Assembly (NCBI GenBank): GCA_023488565.1
Contig: JAMDDZ010000095.1
Coordinates: 1-18,915 of the forward strand
Reading direction: 5' to 3'
Origin: Bacillota bacterium
GTDB lineage: Bacteria > Bacillota > Sulfobacillia > Sulfobacillales > Sulfobacillaceae
DNA length: 18,915 nucleotides
The notes under the pieces were generated by a model, which was not told the origin of the DNA, did no database searches, and saw only the letters and a list, made by a program, of their open reading frames with translations. How positions within the stretch are numbered: position 1 is the first letter of the stretch; each line of letters begins with the position of its first letter. The position numbers and the translations under genes were made by a program. Below are positions 6,711-13,449 of this stretch, in pieces.

Positions 6711-6732
6711 TTCCGGGCCGCCCGGCCCGGAA
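6711..6732 (+). other. Perfect GC-rich hairpin, GCCC loop
   Basis: TTCCGGGCC (6711-6719), loop GCCC (6720-6723), GGCCCGGAA (6724-6732). Only TGATTTTG follows, so it is a terminator of weak type at best. The stem length and loop are the same as in the hairpin at 4351-4372. It lies between the OB-like gene and the multi-zinc gene. Confidence 0.6.
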
Positions 6733-6770
6733 TGATTTTGTCCTCCGTGGTTAAACAAGGAGGTAAACTT

Positions 6771-7085
6771 ATGAACACTTGTGCCGCCTGTGACACCCTC
6801 TTAGGACCCACCGCTCGTTGGGTGACGGTCTATCCGAATGCGTATGCGCCCGTTCCGGATACCGTAGGATATTGCTCGGAATCGTGTGAGGAAACCGCTG
6901 AGGGATACGGGTATTGGGCATCGGAATGCTGTGCCGTCTGTGAGCGGGCCATTACCCGCCATGATGACCGGTACGATTTGCGCGACGCCCGGGCTCCCCA
7001 ATTTGTCTCGGATGCCTCCGGCAATCCCGTTTGCCGTCGCTGCGCCGGCATGGCTCCCGAGGCTCCGATGCCGCCCTGGGAATAA
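6771..7085 (+). CDS. Multi-zinc-knuckle protein, 104 aa
   Basis: The start is ATG 6771 just after AGGAGGTAAAC; the frame is open back to 6732, but that part overlaps the hairpin. Three Cys groups are seen: CAAC (4-7) with CSESC (35-39); CCAVC (53-57) with H64; and CRRC (88-91). These make two or three zinc sites of treble-clef or ribbon type, similar in layout to small zinc proteins that bind nucleic acid. The rest is acidic (DDRYDLRDAR). The specific family is not recognised. Confidence 0.75.
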   Translation: MNTCAACDTLLGPTARWVTVYPNAYAPVPDTVGYCSESCEETAEGYGYWASECCAVCERAITRHDDRYDLRDARAPQFVSDASGNPVCRRCAGMAPEAPMPPWE

Positions 7086-7120
7086 TTTTTTTGATTTTAG
7101 ATGAGAAAGGATGACCTTGG

Positions 7121-7225
7121 ATGATACGAAAATATCTCGTCGCATTTCATGTCGAGGATCACCTGGACCCGGATCGTCTGGCGCAAGAAAAGTACCCTCA
7201 TCGCGTGAATCCATCGCCCGAGTAA
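7121..7225 (+). CDS. Microprotein, 34 aa
   Basis: ATG 7121 sits 8 nt after GAAAGGATGA. The product is MIRKYLVAFHVEDHLDPDRL followed by 14 more residues rich in charge and Pro. It has a beta-strand then helix look, and a separate ribosome site for the next gene follows 15 bp downstream, as between the other genes here. The ATG at 7111 touches the ribosome site and is disfavoured. Function is unknown; it could be a leader peptide for the 136-aa gene. Confidence 0.5.
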   Translation: MIRKYLVAFHVEDHLDPDRLAQEKYPHRVNPSPE

Positions 7226-7247
7226 TTTCTGAAAGGAGTGACTTTCC

Positions 7248-7658
7248 ATGTTAACCTCTCACTCTCTGGTCGCTTTCGCTATGGCTCCGGTTTCCGACGG
7301 GACGTTCGATCAGCTTCCCCCCGACACACTCCATCCCCATCACTGGGAATTACCCTTGATCCCCGGGTATCCCACCAATCCTCAAGACGCCACCGAACAA
7401 GCTGCCAAAGGCTTCCGCATGATTTTGGAAGATTATGAGTTTCAGTCTCCCCGTGCTTATCATCTCTTTGTCAATGGAGTGCCGGAAGCCGTTCCGGGGG
7501 TGATCGCCGAGTTTTTGGAAACGGCGTTGACACCCGAAGACTCTCTCACGCTCTTTTATCCGACGCCCGGGAAATCTTGGCTGCCGACTCTCACCCTCAT
7601 CGGACGAACCTCCGATAAGGACTGTGCCCTCACCGTCTACGACACCTCTTTGGAGTAA
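7248..7658 (+). CDS. Orphan protein, 136 aa
   Basis: ATG 7248 follows GAAAGGAGTG. The protein is soluble and acidic, with Pro-rich segments (PLIPGYPTNP). Its central part (YHLFVNGVPEAVPGVIAEFL, then LTPEDSLTLFYPT) suggests an alpha/beta fold. The end (TLTLIGRTSDKDCALTVYDT) looks like two strands. No family or catalytic motif is recognised. It closes the block of small genes, about 80 bp before a strong terminator. Confidence 0.65.
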   Translation: MLTSHSLVAFAMAPVSDGTFDQLPPDTLHPHHWELPLIPGYPTNPQDATEQAAKGFRMILEDYEFQSPRAYHLFVNGVPEAVPGVIAEFLETALTPEDSLTLFYPTPGKSWLPTLTLIGRTSDKDCALTVYDTSLE

Positions 7659-7735
7659 CTGCCCGCCCCAATGTCTCCGACGATGGGTATAGAGGATGAC
7701 CCGGCGATCGGTCATTAGTTCGCTGTTCGTGTTTC

Positions 7736-7763
7736 CCGCCGGCGCCTGCCGGCGGTTTTTTTT
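7736..7763 (+). terminator. Strong intrinsic terminator
   Basis: CCGCCGGC (7736-7743), loop GCCT, GCCGGCGG (7748-7755), followed by eight T. It ends the transcript of the small-gene block and separates it from the nucleotidyltransferase block. Confidence 0.93.
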
Positions 7764-7801
7764 CTTTACCGCATAAAATTTCTTTAAAGGGAGTGACCTC
7801 G

Positions 7802-8125
7802 ATGCGTTGGTACGCCACCCAATTTACTCATTACACCGGAGACGACATGTTTGAGAACTTTGAGCCTGACGATTATTTTCCCCTTGACGCCGACACGCTG
7901 TCCGACGCCGTGCACCAAGCGGCCCAAACTGTCTACGGCCTCACCGTCCCGCCTTTACGCCGCATTGACGACGGTAACAGCCCTTATGGCGGCGTGTTTA
8001 CCCTGTCTCGCTACGCTCGGCGATATTTTATTCTGAACGATTGGACTCTGTCTAATCTGCCTGTCTTCGGCGTGTTTGCCGACTGGGTCGTCGATTGTTC
8101 CTCATGCTCTGCTACACCACGCTAG
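7802..8125 (+). CDS. Orphan protein, 107 aa
   Basis: The start is ATG 7802, 8 nt after AAAGGGAG; GTG 7793 overlaps the ribosome site. The protein is acidic and aromatic (DDMFENFEPDDYFPLDADTL), with a helix SDAVHQAAQTVYGL and a later beta-rich part (YGGVFTLSRYARRYFILNDW). Two Cys (DCSSC) lie near the end. No family is recognised. It is the first gene after the terminator and lies 27 bp before the RlaP-like gene, so the two are probably co-transcribed. Confidence 0.65.
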   Translation: MRWYATQFTHYTGDDMFENFEPDDYFPLDADTLSDAVHQAAQTVYGLTVPPLRRIDDGNSPYGGVFTLSRYARRYFILNDWTLSNLPVFGVFADWVVDCSSCSATPR

Positions 8126-8152
8126 TTTTTCGCCGTCTTATTTACAAAAGGG

Positions 8153-8926
8153 GTGATTCCTTTATCCTGGCACACAGATTTCGTTGTCCTCATCACGCGC
8201 ACCGGTTCGCACGCTTACGGATTGGCCGGACCGGACAGTGACGAAGATTATCAGGGTACTGCCTTATCTCCAGTCTCCTGGCTTATTGGCTTTCCGCCTG
8301 CCGATCATGCCCATACGGTGGTGTCCCATTATCCGGATGATCGCACGGTTCACACGCTGACTAAATTTTGTCGTCTGGCCCTGCAAGCCAATCCGACACT
8401 GCTGGATAGCTTGTTCTGCCGTGATCAAGATGTGGTTTATCAGACTATCACCGGACAGATATTGCGTCAGCATCGGGACTGGTTTTTATCGCAACGGGTT
8501 TATGCTGCCTATTCCGGGTATGCCCGGGATCAGTTGCGCCGGATGCGCAATCATAACACTCCGCAGGGCAGTCATGCGGATCTCATTGCCCGCTATGGCT
8601 ACGATACCAAAAATGCCATGCACCTCATTCGCCTGCTGCTGATGGCCAAGACCGCCCTCCAAGACGGGCGGATTGACGTGTATCGATCTGACCGTGAGTT
8701 TTTGCTGAGCATTCGGCAGGGACACTATTCGGCCGCGACCATCCAGGATATGGCGGAAGCACTTGATGCTGACTGCCAAATCTTGCGGATCCGCTCGGTG
8801 TTACCCCCGGTGCCCGATACGTCCGCCATCGAAAACTGGCTGATGACGGTTCACCAGGCGTGGATTGCCGGTGATTCGACTCTCTTGCAGGAGATACCCG
8901 CTCCGTCTGTTTCTCGTTTCGAGTAA
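8153..8926 (+). CDS. RlaP-type PolB-superfamily nucleotidyltransferase, 257 aa
   Basis: This is a DNA polymerase beta superfamily nucleotidyltransferase of the COG3541/PF10127 kind. The active-site signature is GSHAYGLAGPDSDEDYQG, with Gly18-Ser19 and the metal-binding Asp30 and Asp32. Further family features are YDTKNAMHLIRLLLMA (about 147-162) and the DREFLLSIRQGHYS segment (about 178-191). PF10127 has been named RlaP (RNA-ligase-associated Pol-beta) because members are often encoded with RNA ligases. The expected role is adding nucleotides to RNA ends during repair, which is family inference. The third catalytic Asp is not identified with confidence. The start is odd: the ribosome site AAAAGGGG (8146-8153) runs into GTG 8153, and no normally spaced start follows. 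A rare codon such as ATT 8156 may be used. Confidence 0.88.
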   Translation: MIPLSWHTDFVVLITRTGSHAYGLAGPDSDEDYQGTALSPVSWLIGFPPADHAHTVVSHYPDDRTVHTLTKFCRLALQANPTLLDSLFCRDQDVVYQTITGQILRQHRDWFLSQRVYAAYSGYARDQLRRMRNHNTPQGSHADLIARYGYDTKNAMHLIRLLLMAKTALQDGRIDVYRSDREFLLSIRQGHYSAATIQDMAEALDADCQILRIRSVLPPVPDTSAIENWLMTVHQAWIAGDSTLLQEIPAPSVSRFE

Positions 8927-8943
8927 TTCCTTTTGACACCCGC

Positions 8944-8963
8944 ATGCCACCCTCTTGTGGCAT
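8944..8963 (+). other. Small hairpin before the 151-aa gene
   Basis: ATGCCAC (8944-8950), loop CCTCTT, GTGGCAT (8957-8963), followed by TCTCTCG. It lies between the nucleotidyltransferase stop and the next ribosome site and has no clear U-tract. It may be a weak terminator or processing signal. Confidence 0.45.
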
Positions 8964-8987
8964 TCTCTCGAGAAAGGAGTGGAAGCC

Positions 8988-9443
8988 ATGCCCATCATTC
9001 GCCCCTTTGGCACGCTCTATACCCACACCTTGACGACTTATCGCGAAAACATTGCGCTAAACCACGGGATCAGTGTGGACGATTTTCGCTTTGCCGTTGA
9101 CCAAATGCCCCGACTGCGAGCGCAATTTGCCGATAATCCCTTAGTGCAACGGATGGCCCGGATTACCGAGCGAACCATTCGTCACTATGGCGGGGATTTT
9201 TACTTTCATGACCTGTTCTGGCTGTCCACGCATCCGGAAGATTTTTATTGGTTTGTGCGTCCGAACGGTACCCACCTAATTCCGGCTGCCGTGTCCCGGG
9301 AAGATTGGGATCGGAAACACGCCGTGCTCCAAGCGATTCAACACCAGGGTTACGACTCCCTGGCTTGCTACTACGCCGATCGTGGTCGTCAGACTCTGCG
9401 TGTGGTTAAGCCGGAAGCGATTGTCTTACGCCAAACGGCTTAA
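8988..9443 (+). CDS. Orphan protein, 151 aa
   Basis: The start is ATG 8988, 9 nt after AGAAAGGAG; the frame is open 11 codons further upstream, across the ribosome site. The protein is soluble and mostly helical with many aromatic residues (HYGGDFYFHDLFWLSTHPED, then FYWFVRPNGTHLIPAAV). No catalytic motif or Cys cluster is recognised. Its first residues MPIIRPFG resemble the start of the Uma2 proteins in this window, but the rest does not. It shares a transcript block with the RlaP-like gene, ended by the terminator at 9478, so a role alongside it is possible. Confidence 0.7.
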   Translation: MPIIRPFGTLYTHTLTTYRENIALNHGISVDDFRFAVDQMPRLRAQFADNPLVQRMARITERTIRHYGGDFYFHDLFWLSTHPEDFYWFVRPNGTHLIPAAVSREDWDRKHAVLQAIQHQGYDSLACYYADRGRQTLRVVKPEAIVLRQTA

Positions 9444-9477
9444 ATGTTCTGAGCGTATTTTCAAGATTTCGCGGCTC

Positions 9478-9504
9478 CGCCCCGGATATCCGGGGCGTTT
9501 TTTT
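9478..9504 (+). terminator. Strong intrinsic terminator
   Basis: CGCCCCGG, loop ATAT, CCGGGGCG (9478-9497), followed by seven T. It ends the nucleotidyltransferase block and lies just before the methyltransferase gene. Confidence 0.93.
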
Positions 9505-9548
9505 GTGTGTCCGTCGGCTTCCCCGTAGTAGGAAAGGATTGTGATGGT

Positions 9549-11051
9549 ATGCTGATGCCTTTAGCTGATGCCAACAATTATCTGTTTTATGGCGATAACC
9601 TGGAGATTCTCCGCCAACGGATTCCCGATGACAGCGTCGATCTGTGCTATATCGACCCGCCGTTTAACTCCAAACGCACTTATTTTCAGATTTATAACCG
9701 GATTGGCTTCGATGATGTCGCTCAGGCGCAAGCCTTTATTGATACGTGGGTCTGGGGTCCGGAAGCGGACCAGGGTGTGCAGGAAATTCTCGACAATGCC
9801 CAGGGCCGTTTTCCTCCTCAAACCGTCGCACTCATCCAGGGGCTTCGGGATGTTTTGGGCGCGGGCGGTCTGATGGCCTATTTGGTGCATATGACGTTGC
9901 GTATCACCGAAATCCACCGGGTGTTGAAACCCACGGGCAGTTTCTACCTCCATTGTGATCCCACAGCTAGTCATTATCTCAAGCTGATTTTGGACGCTGT
10001 GTTCTGCAGTCAAGGTGGTGACTTTCAGAACGAGATTATTTGGCATTATCAGACCGGTGGTGTCAGTAAGAAATGGTTCGGTCGTAAGCACGATATTATT
10101 TTCTGGTATACGAAATCCGACACGTATCAATTCTACCCCGATCGCATAAAGATCCCGCGAACCGACGAAGTCTTGCGTCGTATTCAAAGCGGCACTCCCG
10201 GTGCCACGCGGGCCACTACTCTGACAAAATTCCCGGACGATGTATTTGATATTCAAGCACTTAATGCCATGGCTGCTGAACGTCTCGGCTATCCCACGCA
10301 AAAACCGGAAGCCTTGCTTGAACGCATCATTCAAGCCAGCAGCAATCCTGGCGATACCGTACTGGATGCCTACTGTGGCTGTGGCACCACCGTGGCCGTG
10401 GCACAACGTTTGGGCCGGCGGTGGATTGGCATCGACATCACGTATCAAGCCATTAGTCTCATTCTGAAGCGCTTGGACGACAGCACCCCGGCCAACCAAC
10501 GGGCCGCCTTACACGATCACCTTATTATGCATGGCGTTCCCCATGATCTTGCATCTGCTCAGGCCTTAGCCCATGATCCGCGGGATAAAACCCGCAAGGA
10601 ATTTGAGAAGTGGGCCATTCTCACGTATACCAACAACCGGGCCCGCATTCAGCACAAAAAAGGAGCTGACGGGGGGATTGACGGTGTGGCGGCCTTTTTG
10701 ACCGGGCCAAGTCACAGTGCGAAAGCCTTGTTTCAAGTCAAATCGGGGCACGTCAATCGGGCGACAGTGGCCACCTTGCGCGGCGATATGGCGCGAGAAC
10801 AAGCCGAATTAGGCATCTTGCTGACGCTGCAGAAACCGACCAAACCCATGATCCAAGAAGCGGCCGCGGCTGGCAGTTACATCCATCCGTTGTTTCCCAG
10901 CCGGCAACCCGAGCCCCGGATTCGTCTGGTGACCATCGAAGAGCTCGTCGATCAGCACGTCCGGTGGATGATGCCGATGACCCACGACGCGGTCAAAAGT
11001 GCGCAGACCGCCAACAAATCTTTAAAGGACGAGCAGATTCGTTGGTCCTAA
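9549..11051 (+). CDS. Beta-class N-methyltransferase fused to Mrr-like nuclease domain, 500 aa
   Basis: This is a DNA adenine-N6 or cytosine-N4 methyltransferase (PF01555 type). The catalytic motif IV is DPPF at 36-39, within DLCYIDPPFNSKRTY. The TQKP-type segment GYPTQKPEALLERI starts at about 247. The SAM-binding motif I is DAYCGCGTT at about 273-281, giving the IV-then-I order of the beta class. The C-terminal 140 residues form a PD-(D/E)xK fold of the Mrr_cat kind, with GADGGIDG at 372-379 and QVKSG at 396-400, then the typical ITLxxPTKPM-like stretch LLTLQKPTKPMIQEAA. Both domains look intact. The start is ATG 9549, 10 nt after GGAAAGGA; an earlier GTG at 9507 lies in the terminator region. 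It may act as a single-chain modification/cleavage enzyme or as a methylase with an accessory binding domain. No separate restriction gene is adjacent. Confidence 0.92.
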   Translation: MLMPLADANNYLFYGDNLEILRQRIPDDSVDLCYIDPPFNSKRTYFQIYNRIGFDDVAQAQAFIDTWVWGPEADQGVQEILDNAQGRFPPQTVALIQGLRDVLGAGGLMAYLVHMTLRITEIHRVLKPTGSFYLHCDPTASHYLKLILDAVFCSQGGDFQNEIIWHYQTGGVSKKWFGRKHDIIFWYTKSDTYQFYPDRIKIPRTDEVLRRIQSGTPGATRATTLTKFPDDVFDIQALNAMAAERLGYPTQKPEALLERIIQASSNPGDTVLDAYCGCGTTVAVAQRLGRRWIGIDITYQAISLILKRLDDSTPANQRAALHDHLIMHGVPHDLASAQALAHDPRDKTRKEFEKWAILTYTNNRARIQHKKGADGGIDGVAAFLTGPSHSAKALFQVKSGHVNRATVATLRGDMAREQAELGILLTLQKPTKPMIQEAAAAGSYIHPLFPSRQPEPRIRLVTIEELVDQHVRWMMPMTHDAVKSAQTANKSLKDEQIRWS

Positions 11052-11066
11052 AACCGGGTCCGGGAT

Positions 11067-11315
11067 TCAAAAAGACTCCGTCTCCCACACTGTGATGTAC
11101 CCTTTAGCTTGTTTGCGCTGGCGCCAGCGGCGGGCGTGCCGGCGGGCCTCCTCTGCGTTCTCCGCCACAGAGTGAATACGCGGTTGCCCCGCCCGCTGTC
11201 CCATTCGGCCCCAGGCTACCCACACCGCCCACTGATCCCAGAGATCCGGCTGCACCCAAATTTGATACCACCGTTGCATGTGCCGATTCGGATTGATCCG
11301 GTGTCCTACCCACAC
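11067..11315 (-). CDS. Small stand-alone WGR-domain protein, 82 aa
   Basis: This gene is convergent with the methyltransferase gene, 15 bp between stops. The domain core is WYQIWVQPDLWDQWAVWVAWGR (Trp-Gly-Arg at 35-37), followed by a basic helix (EEARRHARRWRQRKQAKGY), as in WGR domains. WGR domains bind DNA or RNA ends next to PARP catalytic domains, and in bacteria they occur alone or near methyltransferases and regulators. The start is GTG 11315, with GGGAG 9 nt before it; the frame continues upstream to 11513, but that part is antisense to the next gene. An ATG at 11279 is the alternative. The actual ligand is unknown. Confidence 0.8.
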   Translation of the reverse strand: MWVGHRINPNRHMQRWYQIWVQPDLWDQWAVWVAWGRMGQRAGQPRIHSVAENAEEARRHARRWRQRKQAKGYITVWETESF

Positions 11316-11341
11316 GTGCGTCCGCTCCCGTTTTCTTCTTG

Positions 11342-11369
11342 ATTGTGCAGATTGCTGGATTTTTGTCAA
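11342..11369 (-). promoter_or_regulatory. Candidate promoter of the WGR gene
   Basis: Reading the minus strand, TTGACA (11369-11364) is followed after 16 nt by CACAAT (11347-11342), 27 bp before the GTG start. The -35 is perfect; the -10 matches at four of six positions. Confidence 0.5.
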
Positions 11370-11415
11370 GGAAAGCCGCACCGCAGACTCTGTTGCCCCA
11401 GAAAGGATGATAGGG

Positions 11416-11997
11416 ATGACGTCTTTGTTTACCCCGTTAACCGATCCGCATTTTACCGTGTTTGCCTTGGGGTGGACAATGCGCCCAGGCCATCCCCAGT
11501 GGGCTTTGGCCATCCAACACGCCGGGCGTTCTCCCGTCGTTCACGCGCTGGATGGCCCCACGGTTTCCGCGCTTTTAGCCTATCCTTCCGTGTTGTTCCG
11601 CGAGGACCATTGGGTCGATCCGCTTGTCGCGTTCTCCGAGGCCGATCCGGTTCCCGCCTCGCACGCGTGGGCTGCGCTGACGCGTCTCGTGCAGCGGCAC
11701 CTGGTTCCCGGGGCTCCCGCCTTGCTCTGCGGATATGAGATGGGACGCCTGAAGCCCTCTCTGCCGCCCGCGGCACTGTGGCCATGTCCGGTGGCTGATT
11801 TGCAAGTCTTGGCCGCCGCCTGGCATTGCACCCCGCCATCAGCCCTGACCGATCCCCGGGTTCCGGCGACCACCCAGGCCCGGACGTTGCTGGCATTTTG
11901 GCACGACATCCTGCAACCCGCCGCCCCGGTCACGGCCCGCCTTTATGACGTCATCCGCCAAGGAGCTTGGGACGCCCTATCCAATTCGTCCGGCTAA
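11416..11997 (+). CDS. Orphan protein, 193 aa
   Basis: ATG 11416 lies just downstream of GAAAGGATGA; ATG 11407 in the same frame is too close to the ribosome site, and the longer frame to 11278 is antisense to the WGR gene. The protein is soluble and rich in Ala, Pro and Trp (FALGWTMRPGHPQWALAIQH, later LPPAALWPCPVADLQVLAAAWHC). The opening, with a strand and 'GWTMRPGHPQWALAI', could be the first strand of an RNase H-like or exonuclease-like fold, but no catalytic acid set is evident. No family is recognised. It is divergent from the WGR gene, with about 100 bp shared between starts. Confidence 0.7.
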   Translation: MTSLFTPLTDPHFTVFALGWTMRPGHPQWALAIQHAGRSPVVHALDGPTVSALLAYPSVLFREDHWVDPLVAFSEADPVPASHAWAALTRLVQRHLVPGAPALLCGYEMGRLKPSLPPAALWPCPVADLQVLAAAWHCTPPSALTDPRVPATTQARTLLAFWHDILQPAAPVTARLYDVIRQGAWDALSNSSG

Positions 11998-12060
11998 TCG
12001 TCTCACCACCCTGACACCTGATCCGTCCCGCTATCCGCCTCCTGGCCGGTGATTCTCTTC

Positions 12061-12078
12061 CCGCGCCGTCCGGCGCGG
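12061..12078 (+). other. GC-rich hairpin, no U-tract
   Basis: CCGCGCC (12061-12067), loop GTCC, GGCGCGG (12072-12078), followed by AAGGGGAGAGG. It lies in the 140-bp gap between the 193-aa and 134-aa genes. It is similar in form to the hairpins at 4351 and 6711. Confidence 0.5.
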
Positions 12079-12137
12079 AAGGGGAGAGGGTATTGTGTTC
12101 CTCTCGCCGCCATCAGTCATAAAGGAGGTTGTTATCC

Positions 12138-12542
12138 ATGCTGACTTCAGGACATCCCGCCGCTCCGATCACGTTGACCGACGCCTATTCTCACTATCTC
12201 GACGAGTTGCGGTGGTTTACCGCTCACGCCGTGCATAGTCCGCTAGGCTTATCCGATCCCGACCAACCGGCCACCGGCTGGAGTTACTCATTACCCGGAG
12301 ATCCCGGCCATGTGGGAGAAATCGAACGCACCCAACCCGACGAATGGGTGCATCAAGCCTTGATCGCGCTGTGGGAGCGCCGCCAAGGGGCCGTGACGGG
12401 TCGGTTTCTCTGGCGCGTGACCTGGACCGCGTCCGCCGGGTGGGTGGACCGCTGGTTTGCCCGGATTGCACCGAACCCCTGGCAGCCGTATCCGGCAGAT
12501 TTTTTTATGGATTATTTGCCCGTAATCACCAAAGGTGCGTAA
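12138..12542 (+). CDS. Orphan Trp-rich protein, 134 aa
   Basis: The start is ATG 12138, 9 nt after AAAGGAGG; a TTG at 12129 touches the ribosome site. The protein is Trp-rich, with a helix DAYSHYLDELRWFTAHAV and a later part FLWRVTWTASAGWVDRWFARI. It has no Cys, zinc motif or signal peptide. No family is recognised. A hairpin follows at 12558. Confidence 0.65.
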   Translation: MLTSGHPAAPITLTDAYSHYLDELRWFTAHAVHSPLGLSDPDQPATGWSYSLPGDPGHVGEIERTQPDEWVHQALIALWERRQGAVTGRFLWRVTWTASAGWVDRWFARIAPNPWQPYPADFFMDYLPVITKGA

Positions 12543-12557
12543 ATGGGGTTGTGACGG

Positions 12558-12586
12558 GGAGCATCTCGGAACGTCTCAGATGCTCC
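12558..12586 (+). other. Hairpin after the 134-aa gene
   Basis: GGAGCATCT (12558-12566) pairs perfectly with AGATGCTCC (12578-12586) across an 11-nt loop. The following TGGTGTCTCTG is not a U-tract. It is a possible weak terminator. Confidence 0.5.
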
Positions 12587-12649
12587 TGGTGTCTCTGCCG
12601 GGGTTCTGCGGTTTTCTTGATTATGCTATGAAAGGTGTGGTGATCGCTG

Positions 12650-13417
12650 ATGACCGATTACACGACGTTTTGCGAATCCTTGCGCCAAACGCTCACTCAA
12701 ATGTCCGATAGTATGTGGCGTCTGGGACCCGACGGGCAAACCTTGCAGGTGCACGAGACGTGGCCGGGTCAGGATGCTGAATCCGGGGCGTCTTGGGTCA
12801 TTTCCGGGGCGACAGCCTATCGTCAGTATCAACGCGGAGAATCGGTTAAGCAGATTGCCGCCATGATTGTCGGCATCTTTGACGAACAGCGCCGAGTCCA
12901 GGCGACGGATTTCCCGACGTTGCGCGATCGGCTCAAAATCACCTTAACGATGCCGCTTTCTGAGCCGACCCTGATCCAACGGCCCGTTCTGTCCTCCCTG
13001 GTGGAAGCCCTGGTCTTGGACTTTGACCAGCACGTGCGCTATGTCCAGGTGTCTGATGCCGCGGCTTGGCACCAATCAGAGACAGCTCTGTGGGACATCG
13101 CGGAACAGAATATGGCCCCGCCGCCTGTGTTGCCCCAACGGCTCCCGTTGGCGGACGGGGCGACGCTCGCCCTCTATACCGGAGATTTTGCCGCCATTTG
13201 CGCCTGGCGGCAAGCGGTGACGGAAGCTACGGCCTTGTGCGCCGTGCCGGCCAAAGAAGCTGCCGCCGTACTCACCGGTTTTACGCACTGGCCGACGGCT
13301 CTGCAGGGATTAGATTTTTTCGTTCAGCGGGTCTTGGCCGATCAGCCGTTGCACGCACTGCTTTCTCAGATGGTGTTGTTTGACCACGGTGCGCCCCGGC
13401 CCATCGCCATGTTGTAA
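12650..13417 (+). CDS. DUF1444 (YtpQ)-like protein, 255 aa
   Basis: The architecture resembles Bacillus YtpQ (DUF1444). There is a short N-terminal sheet, then a helix with YRQYQRGESVKQIAAMIV, then a 'MPLSEPTLIQRPVL' strand. The segment LVLDFDQHVRYVQVSDAAAWHQ then corresponds to the family's 'LDLGKTYRLI...W' region, and a C-terminal alpha/beta part follows. The length is close to the family's (about 270 aa). The family has no established biochemical role. The assignment is by pattern and not by search, so it is moderate. ATG 12650 is preceded by GAAAGGTGTGGTGATC with long spacing. It probably shares a transcript with the 76-aa gene 32 bp downstream. Confidence 0.6.
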   Translation: MTDYTTFCESLRQTLTQMSDSMWRLGPDGQTLQVHETWPGQDAESGASWVISGATAYRQYQRGESVKQIAAMIVGIFDEQRRVQATDFPTLRDRLKITLTMPLSEPTLIQRPVLSSLVEALVLDFDQHVRYVQVSDAAAWHQSETALWDIAEQNMAPPPVLPQRLPLADGATLALYTGDFAAICAWRQAVTEATALCAVPAKEAAAVLTGFTHWPTALQGLDFFVQRVLADQPLHALLSQMVLFDHGAPRPIAML

Positions 13418-13449
13418 ACCATCCCAACCTCTGAAAGAAGGTGTCACGA

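Noticed and set aside
9561..10499. Minus-strand frame of 312 codons opposite the methyltransferase
   Set aside because: The plus strand carries all methyltransferase motifs; the antisense frame has no recognisable family and no start signal.
11316..11513. N-terminal extension of the WGR protein
   Set aside because: It lies antisense to the promoter and start of the 193-aa gene, and GTG 11315 has its own ribosome site and promoter.
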